Shown here in pieces: positions 37,030 through 49,376 of a stretch of 64,000 nucleotides of DNA; the first letter of the stretch is position 1; every line of letters starts with the position of its first letter. Both the position numbers and the translations under genes were made by a program. Source of the stretch: Symsagittifera roscoffensis. Lineage: Eukaryota; Xenacoelomorpha; Acoela; Convolutidae. Location: positions 28,649,301 to 28,713,300 of the forward strand of contig NC_087066.1 of NCBI RefSeq assembly GCF_963678635.1. The letters are read 5' to 3'. Below the pieces are notes generated by a model that saw only the letters and a list, made by a program, of their open reading frames with translations, had not been told where the DNA came from and made no database searches.

Positions 37030-37640
37030 TGAGAGAATTTGTCGACCTTTTTTTTAGGCGGACCGAATTGATTTTCTGAGCTCCTCCAAACCACTATAAA
37101 GACCCTGTTTTGAAGACCCGCAGGCAAAATTTTGAAAAACAGGCCAAAAATAGCGTTTTTGGGCTTTTTTGGAAAATTTCGACCAAAAAATTGCGTTTTT
37201 TCGGCGCGCGCTACCCTTCAAAATTAGTATATATTGGCGCCAAAGGCGCCTTTAGAACAATTTTAGGGTCGGTCGGCCAGAAAAGGTACCAAAGGAAATC
37301 AGGGGCGGATCTAGGATTTTCCCGGGGGGCGGATTTCAAAAAAGAAAAGTTTAGAAAATTTTGATTTTTTTTAGGTTGACGAAATTGATTTTTGAGCTCT
37401 CCTAACGCAATAAAAAAACCGCTGTTTCGACCAAATTTTCAGAACTGCAGACAAATTTTTGAAAAAACAGGTAAAAAAAGCCGTTATAGGGCACTTTTTG
37501 GAAAATTTTGACAAAAAAATGCGTTTTTTTGGCGCGCGCTCCTTCTCAAAGTTAATATATATTGGCGCCGGCAGGGGTCAAATCCCTGAGCAGGGGGAGG
37601 AGGCGTCCGCGCCCCCCCCTTTAAATCCGCCCCTGATTGA
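37030..37640. repeat. Duplicated repeat containing a CAGGGGCGGAT TIR element (37300-37635)
   Basis: Two related segments of about 290 bp (37040-37290 and 37360-37575) share AAATTGCGTTTTTTCGGCGCG-like and ATATATTGGCGCC blocks. Between and around them, CAGGGGCGGATCTAGG at 37300 and its inverted counterpart ending ATCCGCCCCTG at 37635 bound a 336-bp unit with terminal inverted repeats of the CAGGGGCGG type common in hAT-like non-autonomous elements. I could not see a clean 8-bp target duplication. Part of the same family (GGCAGGGG..AAGTCCCTGAG) occurs near 20190. Confidence 0.5.
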
Positions 37641-38631
37641 AACTCACTGAAACAATATTATCACCAGTTCTATATATCATATCTCAATTTGAATAAATCT
37701 TGAAAAAAGCACAAAGAAACTTGATTATCACACCAATAATTTGTGTCCAACTGAGTCTAAAAAGAAGCGTATCTTAAACTCCAGGTTTTACTGTTTTCAT
37801 GTCCATGATTTGTATTCTTTTTTAGATTCCGAAGTAAACCTACTCTATTCGGAATATGACTGCTGAAATTGTTACGCTGGAGTCGTTCAACTCCAAGTTT
37901 GAAGACTTCCATCGCCTAGTACAATTTCAAAAACCAGACTCGGTGAGAATGGCTAAACTTAAATGCATAAAACTGAAGATTATTAGTAAGCAAGATTACT
38001 TTTTTAAAACAACAGTGTTTGCATAAAATCAATGATTGCTATCAGGGAACCGAACAAACCACAAAAAGAAAATACAAAAACATCAAGTGAATATGCTAAC
38101 TGATAAATTGAATTGTAATACCGAACTGCATATGACCCTATCATACAAAAGAAAAGGCTGTTTCTTTGATTTTTCGCTTCGATATCGTCATAATCATCTC
38201 AGCTCCAGCATCTTTTCAATTCCGTCATAATTCCAAGTAATTTTTTCTAATAAAATAGTTGAGCTCAAATGATCAATTCCCACTTTAACTCCATCATACC
38301 ATCATAACTCAACGCTTCAAGCGCAGCGTATAAACTTAGTTCTATGAAACAAATTTAGGACTAAACCGTAATCAGTTCGTCTAAAACTAGTTTAGTATTA
38401 AATTGTGTTGAAGTTGTTAGTTCCCTATTAATTCAGATCCTTATGCCGCACTCAAGAGTTTTGGTTCAGAAATCAACCAAACAAACTTGATTGCTAAAAT
38501 CCTTGTATAACCATTATTATTGCGATAATATACATGATTGCTAGAAACTTTTGAAGAGCAGAACACATAAAAAAATGAGAGATTAACGGGAAATGAACTT
38601 TTTGACCGCCAAAAAATGTTATGTGTCAAAG

Positions 38632-39048
38632 CCAGAGTTGGAACCAGGCCCAGTCTTCTTACGGGCTGGGCAGGGCCGGGCCGGGGCAGGCCAGGGCCGT
38701 GCTCGGGCCTCATTGTTAAGATAAGCAACCGGGCTGACTTTCAAAAGAGGTCACCACTTTCACCGTTTAAGCTACAAATGCCCAGAGGGAGCGTGACTTC
38801 AACAGGGGTGGGCAAATCCGGACAGAAAAGCGTGCCCTTCTTTCTGCGGCAAATTACAGCTAAATTGAACTGCTAGGATCGGCTGCCGCCAAAAAACTGA
38901 TTAAGTTTTTTACAATTCACATGTGAATTTCAAGTTATTTTTTGTTAGGAAATTCGGGTTTTCATGAAAAATTGGCCCAGGCCGTGCGCGGGCTTGTATT
39001 TATTGTTTTCTAGCCGGGCCTTAAAATCGGGCCTGGTTCCAAGTCTGG
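38632..39048. mobile_element. GC-rich TIR element (CCAGAGTTGGAACCAGGCCC)
   Basis: The left terminus CCAGAGTTGGAACCAGGCCC matches the reverse complement of the right terminus (CCAGACTTGGAACCAGGCCC) at 19 of 20 positions. Just inside, GGGCCGGGCCGGGGCAGG-type repeats make it an island of G and C. No transposase is present, so it is non-autonomous and possibly hAT-related by the style of its ends. No clear target duplication was visible. Confidence 0.65.
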
Positions 39049-39081
39049 TTATTGCATAACACAATTAATCCGTTATTTAAA

Positions 39082-39616
39082 CAAGACTGCTCGTATCAGG
39101 GCGAAGCCCTGAATGTTCCGACTGCCTTTTAAGGTTTATGGAGCAGTAATAACATTAAAAAATTAAACGTAAGAAAAAGTAAAATGAAAAAAAATTTTTT
39201 CTAAAATTTGAAATTTTTAAATTAAAATCATCCCCCCACACGCCATACAAAGTACAAAAGGATAGATTTTGCTCCTTGTAACAAACCAATTATGGCGAAT
39301 AAGCTTCTTTTAACCAATTTGGAACAATTTCTAAGGCGGATTAACTCTCCGCTTACGCGTTAAAAGCGCGAAATATATCGCGCGTTAATTGTCCCAAATT
39401 GGCCAAAATAGCAATCTTTAAACCCCCATAACTTTTCGAAAAATGACCACAGGTGAAATATTTTTTCAAATTCGAGCTCAGGACAGCAATACCTTTCGAA
39501 TGATATAAAAAAATTCCGTCAAAAATGGCTAGTTAAAAAGTCGAAATTTATCTAAAGAAAAAAAAACCCACCCCGAGCACAAATATTCCGTTACTTTCGT
39601 ATCGAAAGTCGGAACA
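39082..39616 (-). mobile_element. Helentron/HINE-like element copy
   Basis: This well-preserved copy of about 535 bp has CAAGACTGCTCGTATCAGGG and the intact hairpin CAGGGCGAAGCCCTG at the left, and TTTCGTATCGAAAGTCGGAACA at the right. The terminal palindrome CTTTCGTATCGAAAG is intact. It has no coding capacity. Confidence 0.85.
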
Positions 39617-40369
39617 ATAGATGCGGAAGATATAAATTTGTGTTTTTGTTCAGTCACATTTCGGCAATCAAAATTATAGATTTTACCAAATTGAAGATAT
39701 TAAATACTTGAATTCAAATGTAAAGAATTTTTAGCCTCAAATAGTTTTGGTGAAGTTTTGGGGGTTTGAAAATTGCCAATTTGACCATGATCTGGACTAA
39801 TTTATGTGCGCAGTGAAGATTTAATTTCTTTTTCTGAAAGAGTAATGAAATTTTCTCGTGCCTGGCAAATTATCCTGCTATATAAAATTAATCCAAATTG
39901 ACTTGAGGCATACTATTAAGGTCTTATTAATTTCATACTGCTCAAACGTTTGTCTAAAATTTATGGTGTTTCGATATTTCTTACCATCAACTATTCATTG
40001 CCAATTAAGGGTCAGTCGAATGTCGAATCATGCATTGTTCTGCGCTGATATACGAGCAGACTTTTTTCATTATTTAAAGAAATATTTTTGCACTTACTAC
40101 TTCTGCCGTAACGGACGTTTGATCATTGTTTCACAACTTGTTCAGCACAGTTAGCGTAAACCGGTAAGCTAAGCAGACATATTTGCATAGCAACCCTTGT
40201 GTATCTAGAGTGCATAAATTGCGTGAAATTATTTTACAGCAGTGTTTAATTTTAAAATTAGATTTTAAAAAACTTAACCTTATTGGATTAATTGAAAACT
40301 ATATGATCAGGATTATTTCTCAACTGGATAGAAGATAGTTTTTTTTTGCTTTACTGGGAATTTTCTGGG

Positions 40370-40447
40370 AATAACTGGGAATACCTAACTGGGAATAACT
40401 GGGAATACCTAACTGGGAATAACTGGGAATACCTAACTGGGAATAAC
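40370..40447. repeat. 24-bp minisatellite CTAACTGGGAATAACTGGGAATAC
   Basis: Three and a half near-perfect copies of a 24-bp unit, itself built from two CTGGGAATA half units, follow a degenerate CTGGGAATTTT start. Confidence 0.9.
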
Positions 40448-41021
40448 TTCAAATTCCATTTTCGAAAAATCGAATTTTTAAATTTTGCTTAATCCACAAT
40501 ATGGGGTTTGTTTTCTCGAATTTGTTTCCTAACTGCATGTTTGAACGGTGACAGCGGTTTAAAAGAACTGATGCAAAACTCTCAAATAATTTGCACAGCA
40601 TAAGAGATGGTACCTTTTTGTGATTGTTCTGATTCCTCGGTTTGAAGATACCGGCTTCTCCTTAATTTTGACTATGGTGGGAACTTGTCGTTTTGAGCGC
40701 TCGCAGTCAAATCCTTAGCTCTAAGTTGACCGTACAAACTGTCTCAATATCTAAAAATTAGGATGTAAAAAAGTTAAACAGTAAGTTTGACAGTATTTTA
40801 GGCTCAAATTTGTGGAAACAAAAAACAAGCATACATAGGCTGTACAATGTTTTGTAATTTAGTTTGTGCGTGACTACTTTTAGAGTTAAGTTAACCGTAA
40901 ATGGCAAATCAAGAAGGAACCAGTGAGCTCCAGTATTGACCAACTAAAGTTTCTCATCAAGTCCAAAATTTTGTGATTGTAGATTGTTTGTTGCATTCGT
41001 TACAGCTAGAGTGAAATATAA

Positions 41022-41562
41022 CAAGACTGCTCGTATCAGGGCGAAGCCCTGAATGTTCCGACTGCCTTTTAAGGTTTATTGAGCAGCAGTAGTACATAAA
41101 AAAAATTAAATGAAATAAAATAAAATGAAATTTTTTTTTTCTAAAACTTGAAATTTTTTATGAAAATCATCCCCCCACACGCCATATAAAGTACAAAAAG
41201 ATAGTTTTCGTTCCTTGTAATAAATCAATTATGGCAAATAAGCTTCGTTCAACCAATTTGGAACGATTTATAAGACGGATTAAATCTCCGCTTACGCGTT
41301 AACAGCGCGAATTATATTGCGCGTTATTTGTCCCAAATTGGTCAAAATGGCCAAAATGGAATACTTTAAACCCTCATAACCTTACGAAAATTAATCACAG
41401 GTAAAATATCTTTTCAAATTTAAGCTCAGGACAACAATGGCTTTCGAATGATATAAAAAAATTCCGTCAAAAATTGCTAGTTAAAAAGTCGAAATTTGTC
41501 TGAAAAAAAAAACACACCCCGAGCACAAATATTCCGTTACTTTCGTATCGAAAGTCGGAACA
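41022..41562 (-). mobile_element. Helentron/HINE-like element copy
   Basis: This well-preserved copy has both termini and the hairpin CAGGGCGAAGCCCTG. It is about 541 bp long, and the right end reads TTTCGTATCGAAAGTCGGAACA. It is flanked by T in its own orientation at both ends. Confidence 0.85.
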
Positions 41563-42027
41563 AAAAGCTGTGAAGATTTCTGATTTTTAGGAATTGTGTC
41601 ATGCAGAATAAAAACTCAAAATTTCACTACAAATTTTGAGAACCGTTTATCTTCTTTGTTTTCTAATCTCTAAAAGAGTATCATTTTTTGGAACCTATTT
41701 TCGTAGGAAAAAAATTGATTTTTTTTGTTCGATCTAAAATATTAAAATTACATTTGGCACTGGCGGAAAAAGTATTTTGTGACGAAAGAATATTTTTCCC
41801 AATATAGCATTGCTATAACTTCTAGAGAGTTTTGTGTAATTGGGCCCATTTACTACCATTTTCGCATCCCACCAGTTTGCCATTGCACAACTTTTACACT
41901 CCCTGATTACCAGTAACCCCATCTGATTCTTGTAAATATGTTTATTGAAAACCTATAATAAAGAATAAACTTCATCCAACTTCACAGCAGATCAAGAAAA
42001 GATTGAACATGCGAGATTAGTCGCTTA

Positions 42028-42127
42028 AGGCCGCGCTAGCTCGTTTAAAAGTCAAAATTTGTCTGAAGAAAAAAACACCACCCAATCACAAACATTCCGT
42101 TACTTTCGTTACGAAAGTCGAATCATT
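42028..42127 (-). mobile_element. Helentron/HINE-like 5' fragment
   Basis: Only about 100 bp of the 5' end remains: GCTAGCTCGTTTAAAAGTC through ATTCCGTTACTTTCGTTACG to GAAAGTCG. The hairpin end is missing. It sits just upstream of the LTR retrotransposon. Confidence 0.6.
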
Positions 42128-42250
42128 AAGTTAAATTTTCCAGCTGTGTCGTCATTTACTTCTAATTGTTTAACGGAAGCTTCATTATTCCAACTTTTTT
42201 GTCAAAAGAACTGTAACTTAAGGTTCTCTTAAACCAATCTGAATTTCGTC

Positions 42251-42494
42251 TGTCATCCGTTCGGATTGGCAAATTTAGATATTTAGCTGTTTTGATATAT
42301 ACCTCACTACGTTGAGCAGGTCACTTGACTTTGTACGATGTTATGAAAGCGCAACATCATGTTATGTTGACTAGAACTTATATAAAGATTTTCAGAATTA
42401 GTTGTTTTCTTCGAGATCTCAACTTAAACTCATTTGTTGTTTACCAGTCGGTTCGGAGTCGATATTAAAATTTATCGTACATTGCGGTATGACA
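42251..42494 (+). repeat. 5' LTR
   Basis: It is 244 bp long, begins TGTCATCCG and ends GCGGTATGACA. Shared landmarks with the 3' LTR are CACTACGTTGAGCA, TTGTACGATGTTA, TTGACTAGAACTTA and TACATTGCGGTATGACA. Confidence 0.9.
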
Positions 42495-42514
42495 TGGCGC
42501 AGCCAGTAGGATTC

Positions 42515-43600
42515 ATGAAAATTACACTTAGCACTTTGAAACGAGCACTTTGGAAAAGATTTCAGCGGAACCGCGATTAGAATGTTCCAAGAGGGCCGCG
42601 ATTGTCAAAATGGCAGTATTCGCAAAAGACGGGATCGAAGTTTGAACTTTATTACGGGACAAAACTGAATTAGTCGATCCACCCGAATTAACTTCAGAAA
42701 ATGAAGTAACTGGGGAAACAGAGGTGCAAAGAAGTAAAGTACGAAACCAAGAGAAACGCGTGGGATGGGAGAACAGATGCCAAAAATTACTGGAAAAGGG
42801 CGTCTTGTGTAATTCAGTGGCAAAGGTGAGAAGTTATTTGTTCCTCTGCTTAAGCACAGCGGGCAAAAGGAAGGTACAGCAAAAACATCCAGGGTTAGAC
42901 ATAAAAACTACAACAACTAAAATCTCATAGGAGTGTTGGAGTATACTTTCGTCACAGAAAAAGTTATCACATTCGAGCCATACCATTTTAATTGTCGTGA
43001 GCAGAAAAAACTAAATCGCTAGAGCAATTTCATTCTGACTTGGTGACACTCGCATCAACTGCTGGGACCGCGAGGACGAATGGGTCCGTGACATGCTCAC
43101 CGCTTATATGCATCATGATAAGGTAGCAGAAGAGCTGCTAGCAGAAACCCGTTCGCCGCAGGACGCCTACGAATACGCTATCAGACGAGAAAAAGGTATC
43201 AAGTTATAAGAACTATCGCACTAGTAAAACTATGAAATCCAATCCATTCGGACAGTCAACATCTACTGCCATAAAGCAAGAACCTGTGGGTCGCATTCAA
43301 CCTCGAGGCCTGAGCAAAACAAAAACAATAGCAGAGGAAAATACCTAAGACGTCGTCAAAACTACCAACGCGGAAACCAAAATAGAAACCTACAAAACCA
43401 GAACAATATCCAGCAAAAAGAATGCTACATACGTGGAAAATCATTTGAGCCGACTCATTCACAAACATGTCAAGTAAAAGACAAAATATCTGCAAAATGC
43501 GCGAAACGGGGCCATTTTGCGAAAGTATGCCACTCGGTAATTGTCAATTTCTTACAAAACAACAACGGAGAGCAACACACCGCAGAAACCGATTGAGCTC
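42515..43600 (+). pseudogene. gag remnant of the LTR element
   Basis: Fragments in several frames include EWVRDMLTAYMHHDKVAEEL followed by a TRSPQDAYEYAIRREKG-type segment (about 43075-43205), the usual end of a Ty3/Gypsy capsid domain. A damaged double zinc knuckle lies at about 43420-43540 (CYIRGKSFEP..C and KCAKRGHFAKVC). The first knuckle has lost its second cysteine. Multiple stops separate the pieces. Confidence 0.7.
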
Positions 43601-43784
43601 AGAGTGTAGAAGAAATTGACCCAGTCTCATTTGCCGAATTCAAATCACAAAACGGTTGGGATGAATTACAAAGAGATATCTTCTCCATGATGGCAATCTC
43701 CGAATCATTTGAAATCAAAACGTCAGCAAAAATAACTGACGAAGGTTCAAATGAACACATAGTAAAACAAAATCCGAACCCATA

Positions 43785-45560
43785 TTTGCTATCGCTGATT
43801 CTGGCAACCCTCTGTTGTTCTTAAACGAGACAACAGCACGTCGTCGGCAACCCAACGACAGCTCAATAATCATTAGGGTATGTTCCCCCAGAGACGCCGC
43901 ACGAAATTTAGCATGTTACAATGAAAATTTCATTACACCGAAAAGACGGCTGAAGATGGCGCTCAAATCCGGGGGTTGGAAAATTCAACCAGCCCCATTG
44001 ATTGTAGTTGATGATCAAAAAGCAAAATTAATCGGTCGGAACCTAATACCACAAATCGGAATAAAATTGGTAGAGGAAAAATCAAAATATCACCAAATTC
44101 TCAATAAAATTGAAGGAGAAAAATCAAAGTTAATAAGAAAACATTGGGTTAAGGATAACTTCACGCAAGTATGCATCAAATTCGAAAGAGCAAAAAACAC
44201 GTGATGAAAACACAGTTGTCCTGAACGCCAGCAAGAGGGCCGCCAAATCCCAATACACCTTCAGGAACGAGTCGAAAAAGAATTGAACAAACTGATAGAT
44301 GGGAAACATATCGTGAAACTGGACAAACTTCCAAACAAACAGTTCGTCAGCCCGAACGTAATTACCGTAAAAAAGATAAAACGGTGAAACTGGTGTTAGA
44401 TTCGAAAAAAATTAACAAACGTTTTCATAGAAACAAATATCAAACGCCTGATATAGAACTGCTTTAGACAACATTGCGCAAACAAAAAAAATGTGACACC
44501 ACAGAGCAAACATCATTCTCAGCTTTTGATTTGCGGCATGTTTACTCGCAATTCCCTCTAGATAATCAAATCCGAGAACAGTGCATTCTTAGCCTCATCG
44601 GGGAAAACGCCACGGGAACCTATATATTCGAAAAAGCTCTCTCTGGCCTCACGGATAAGCCGGCAAAACTCCAAAAAGCAAGCAACCTCACGCTAACATA
44701 TTGCAAAAAAACCTACGCATCTCTTGACGATATGTTGATCGAAACCAAATGGTCGTTGGAGGTACAAAAAAAAACACATTACAAAAAGTCTTACGAAAGC
44801 CCGATGAAGAAAATCTCGCCAGCTTTATAGACAAGTGTAAAATTGCGTGCAAGCGAATAGAATGGTTAGGTTTAAATATTGATGATGGGGACAAAACACC
44901 TCTCATAAGAAAAACAGAAGCCATAGAAAAACTAAATCCACCATAAACATTCAAACAACTAAAAAGTTTTATGAGCTCAAAACATCATCTCACAAAATAT
45001 ATCCCACATCTGGCAAAAACCGCCGCGGCACCAAGTTCCCTTTTAAAAAACCCAGAAAAAAAATAAAACAATAGATTGGACATCAGAACATGACAAAAAC
45101 TTTAAGCAAGATTGAAAAATAAGTCTCAGAAATCATGCAGATTATACAATTCTATCAAAATCTTGAAACCCGCAAGATTTCGATGCATTAATTGCTAATC
45201 TAGGCGCAGCTCTAGAACAGATCACATCAGAAGGTTGCGTGGCAAAAGCGTACGCGTCAAAATTTTTAATTTCTTTGCAAGAGAAAAACTCAGTAAGCGA
45301 AACTGAACTCTTGGGTGTTATATCGGCAATAGAACACTTCAAGTACTATTGGTACGGGAGAATTTTTTACCGTCAGCACAGACTACCAGGCTTTAAACAG
45401 CGCATTAAACGCAAGCGGAAGACCAAAAATTAATCAAAGTAAACTCACAAGATTGATATATCGGCTAGTGCTTTTCAACTTCGACATTAACTACTTGGCA
45501 GAGAACAAAATGGGATTAATTGACTACATGTTCCGAAATCCGGTTGGCTTAGCAATACTA
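43785..45560 (+). pseudogene. Protease, reverse transcriptase and RNase H remnant of the LTR element
   Basis: The protease region starts near 43790 with an AIADSG-type site, and a LIGRNLIPQIG segment lies near 44025. RT pieces run from about 44255: KLDKLPNKQFVSP, the FDLRHVYSQFPLD segment at 44520, and a damaged YxDD region (YASLDDMLI) at 44720. An RNase H-like segment with YASKFL..SETELLGVISAIEHF lies at 45245-45340. Stops and shifts interrupt every domain, so no active polymerase can be made. Confidence 0.7.
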
Positions 45561-46689
45561 ACCAGTTTGTGGTGGCGTCAATCAACTCATTCATAGTTAA
45601 TCTTGAACTGATGGATAACTTAATTTTAAACCAGCTGGCCAATCAAAAGCGAGCACCTAATCGACTGAACAAAAAACGCGCGGAAAATGAAAGAACGCTA
45701 ACAAGCCAAACCAAATTTCAAGTGCATTCCAAATATTTTAAACAACCCACAAACGTTCTCAAAGCATCTCAACAGATTTTGAGTGATTAGCTGACAAAAT
45801 TTTCCAATATCCAGTCACAAAGAAACACACTGATAGAGAAACAAACTTCGTAAATTTAACACAATTTCTAGCAAACACAAAAAAGATGCCGAAAGGGAAA
45901 AACTACAAAAGATTTGAAGGAAGATTCATTCATTCCGGAAAACGCAAGCATTAAAGATTGAAGCAGGACCAGTCAACGCAACGAGAAATGGCAAGGAGTG
46001 TCCGATCGGGAAGAGAAACTTTCCGATCCGCGCTGGCATAGACGATGGACTATCGAAAAACACGTCAACCAACCAGATTCATCGTTGACACCAGTCACAT
46101 TCAAGGACGCCATTAAGCGAGCAACAGAACGAAAAAAGCATTATCATTCCCAAAAGTCGTTTTCAGCGACAACAGTCAAGCCAAGCAGAATCGAGTAAAA
46201 AACCAAGTATGTAAACAAAAAACGACAACGGAAATTTCGTCTCCCAAACAACGGATCCCACTAAGGATGCAACAAATGGGACAAATGGAGGCAACAACTC
46301 AAGAAATACATACACAAACAGAAGTATCAATCGGGACAAAGGAAAAATATGAGTACTGTGTGAGCCACGTGGCCCCAATCACAGTCAGACAGGAGGAAAT
46401 CCATCCAAATTTGAAACCACTCACAATGACATCAACACACGCGTGGGAACAATAACAACAACTACAACTAGAAGTCAGCCACAAAATGGTAACAGAGGGT
46501 CTGGTAGCTTTATTCCACAAGGAAACCAACAAATAAATTGAGGAGGACACACCACTTTACAAAAAAACCTGCAGAAATATTTGGGAATCAGTTTCATTGC
46601 CACCGCAACGCGAAAAGACCGGAATATGCGCCCACTCATCAGCTTCGTGAAAAAACGAGATTGAGAAGCCCTCAAGTTGTCTTTTGGAC

Positions 46690-47240
46690 AGTACTGGTAC
46701 AATATACGACACCGCCTACACGTGCGAGATGATTGCCTGCTTATAGATGAGGGGATTGTCCTCCCTACTCAACTTCGTCAGACAGTTCTCGATAGTCTAC
46801 ACCTCACTCACCCCGGATCCGCGGTCATGCTAGATCTCTGCCAACACATCTGGTTCCCCCATATCCAACGATCAATCGTGCAGATGGCACAAGCATGTCG
46901 TCAACGTACCGATTAAGGCAAAAACTTGAAACCAATAATAGGCAAATAACACTCATTCCAAATGGAACCTGTTTTCGAACCTGACGAAGAGGTACATTTA
47001 GATTTTGCAGAACCCCTCCTAAATGAATTAATTAAAGACGCATATATACTAGTTGATATCGATAAGCGGCCAAAATTCTCAACGGCTAAGGTAGTTTTGA
47101 AGACGACAACGGACGTCGCATTGAAATTTATGCAACGCTATATATCATTCAACGGAGTACCACCAAACTAGAATAAGACCAAGCACAAATATTTAGAGCC
47201 AAAAAAATTTATGTTTTTCGCAAATCAAATCATTTAAAAG
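46690..47240 (+). pseudogene. Integrase remnant of the LTR element
   Basis: The HHCC zinc-binding part is at about 46700-46915: LHLTHPG supplies both histidines, and ACRQRT keeps one cysteine with the second lost. The catalytic core begins at about 46985 with VHLDFAEPL, carrying the first acidic residue, and continues to MQRYISFNGVPPN before a stop. The remainder of the core is not open. Confidence 0.7.
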
Positions 47241-47309
47241 TTTTGGTTTGCACTGGTAGATGATCACAGATCAATGAGGGTATTAAAAAGGTTGATACAA
47301 ACACTTAAC

Positions 47310-48370
47310 GGTGTCTCGAACCTATGAGAATTGGCAAGAATAACACTCCGTTCAAATTAGCCTCTGATTTCGTTAAAATTATCAAAACACTAAGCATGAC
47401 TCTACACGTAGTAACAAAAAAGAGCACGATTTGAAGCCCGTAATGGTAGAAAACCAATACACCTCTTTCCAACTTAACAACAACCATTTCACCTAATAAT
47501 TTAAGTTGGGAAAACGCCAAACACCCCTGTTTAGATGGCAAATACTTGAAGCGCCCTCCCACTCTGGCGCCCTCCCACTCATCAATTTCAGAAAAGACCG
47601 GTCACTCCGCAGATGCGCCCTCGCACTCATCAATTTCAGAAAAGACCGGTCACTCCGCAAAACGGGTCAAAAAAAGAAAACACACGGAGCCTCAAAACTC
47701 TTGGCACCAACGAGAAAATCGGGTCGAGCCAGACAATCAACACTAGACAGGGCACTGGGAAATCCGGTACCAATCGAGACAATAAGAAACGTGACCCAAT
47801 TACCGCCGAAATCACCGAGTCGCCTACCGATAAAAATGCCAGGGAAAAGATATGGCCTTCAATCAACTCCCGCAACTCCCGATCCGGAATCCAGCCTGAA
47901 AAGCCTCATCTCGGAGATAATACTTACTGAGAAATCGCCGGAATGAACGACCTGCGTGAAATTTGTGGAGGATATAAAGACAAAGTCATGGAAAGAAGAA
48001 CTTAAGGCAAGGAAAGTCGTCGATTTGGAAAATCCCATTTGGAAAAGCAAGGAAAATCCCCTTCAGACAGTCCACAGAAAAAACAGGACAAAGAAGTCGT
48101 CGTGGTAGCAAACTTACGCAAGAAAACATCGAGAACACAGAAGTACACTATAAAAGAGACGACCTCGAGGAGCACCAATAAAAACACCAAAAAGAAGATC
48201 AAGACGATGAGGGAATTCAAAATGAGGGGGAAAAGGAAAAAGCAACAGCATAAGAAGTTATACAGTCCAATGAGGACTCAAAACACCCTATTTCCCTACT
48301 GGGACATAAGAATTCCGGTCCTACAGGAACCTAAAAATAAAATCATGATTATTTTGGTTTTTTTTCTCCT
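47310..48370 (+). other. 3' coding tail of the LTR element with a 48-bp tandem repeat
   Basis: After the integrase lies a region of proline-, serine- and lysine-rich open segments. Two copies of a 48-bp unit (47567-47662), each including CACTCATCAATTTCAGAAAA and GACCGGTCACTCCGCA, repeat a 16-residue module (SSISEKTGHSA core). Their function is unknown. They probably belong to the extended C-terminal tail of the integrase or polyprotein. Confidence 0.5.
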
Positions 48371-48378
48371 GGGGGGAA

Positions 48379-48622
48379 TGTTATCCGGCCAGATTGGCAA
48401 AGTTAGTAATTTAATTGCATTGGTGTATAGCTCACTACGTTGAGCAAGTTACTTGACCTTGTACGATGTTAGTAAAGCACAACGTCATGTTATTTTGACT
48501 AGAACTTAAACAAACACTTTCAGAACTAGTTAATTTCTTCGAGTACTCAACCTAATCTTATTTGTTGTTTAACAATCCGTTCAGATTCGATATTGACATT
48601 TATAATACATTGCGGTATGACA
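48379..48622 (+). repeat. 3' LTR
   Basis: It is 244 bp long, begins TGTTATCCGGCC directly after the polypurine tract and ends GCGGTATGACA. It is followed by the target duplication TCGTC. It matches the 5' LTR along its whole length without length change. Confidence 0.9.
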
Positions 48623-49190
48623 TCGTCTTTCAGTTTTATGACTAAAAAAATTGTTTTCCATGGAAAAAAAAACATTTATTTTTAACTGAGGTACTATAAG
48701 TTTGATATAACGTAAAATTTGCTGAAGATTTTGTGTGAGATCGTCAAGTTGTGTCAAACTTTCAAAAGTAATCCTACGAATAACATGCTGAACCAAATAG
48801 ATAACCCTGCTCACAAATTGGTAGGCAGTTAGAGAGCCTTTTTTCGTTATCTGCTATCGGAAGCTTGACTGGATCTTATTTTAACATATGTTGCGGTAGT
48901 CATTCCAATTTTTGTCAAAAGAATGGTAAAGTAAGGTTCGCTTAAACTGATCTGAATTACGTCTTTCAGATATCTGATTCAAAAATGAAACTGTGTTTTC
49001 CAAATTTTTTTTACTTCTAATTGAGGTACTAAAAGATTGAACTAACGTAAAAATTACTGTAGATTTTGTGTGAGATCGTCAAATTGTGTCAAACTTCCAT
49101 GTGCCCACTTGCAAATCACGTGATGAATGAAATGGAAAAGCCTGCTCACAAACTGTTAGGCAGTTAGAGAGCCTTTTTTGTTATTTGCTA
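48623..49190. repeat. Tandem host-site repeat, one copy disrupted by the LTR element
   Basis: The sequence after the 3' LTR (TCGTCTTTCAG through AGGCAGTTAGAGAGCCTTTTTTCGTTA, to about 48850) is repeated at about 48905-49190 in an uninterrupted copy that reads GAATTACGTCTTTCAG at the position of the insertion. The left half of the disrupted copy is at about 42190-42250. Confidence 0.85.
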
Positions 49191-49376
49191 TCGAATATAA
49201 AATTCATGAGCGTTCAGAGGCAAATGTAGGATGCTTTTGAGAGGAGGGGCAGAGTTTCAAAAAAATTTCTTTTTTTTGACATTTTTTTCTCTTGAGTTTT
49301 TATCAAGCTAAATTTCTCAGCGTTTTCAAAGAAAAACATTAAAAATCTTATTTCGACCAATTTTTCCTAAGAATTT

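Larger units (their letters stand above)
42251..48622 (+). mobile_element. Ty3/Gypsy-type LTR retrotransposon, structurally complete, coding-dead
   Basis: The 6.37-kb element is bounded by two 244-bp LTRs with TG...CA ends and flanked by a 5-bp target duplication TCGTC (42246-42250 and 48623-48627). A primer site TGGCGCAGCCAGTAGG follows the 5' LTR directly, and a polypurine tract GGGGGGAA precedes the 3' LTR. Broken pieces on the plus strand follow the order gag, protease, RT, RNase H, integrase, which is the Ty3/Gypsy and not the Copia order. Each has many stops and frameshifts. The two LTRs differ at roughly one base in six by my count, so the insertion is old. The interior is A-rich and has a GC level unlike its flanks. 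Confidence 0.9.

Noticed and set aside
38616-38876. Open frames across the GC-rich segment, both strands
   Set aside because: They fall inside a TIR element and are open because the sequence is poor in A and T, hence in stop codons. No protein-like features are visible.
40370-40447. CRISPR-like array
   Set aside because: The 24-bp units are directly adjacent without unique spacers, so it is a minisatellite.
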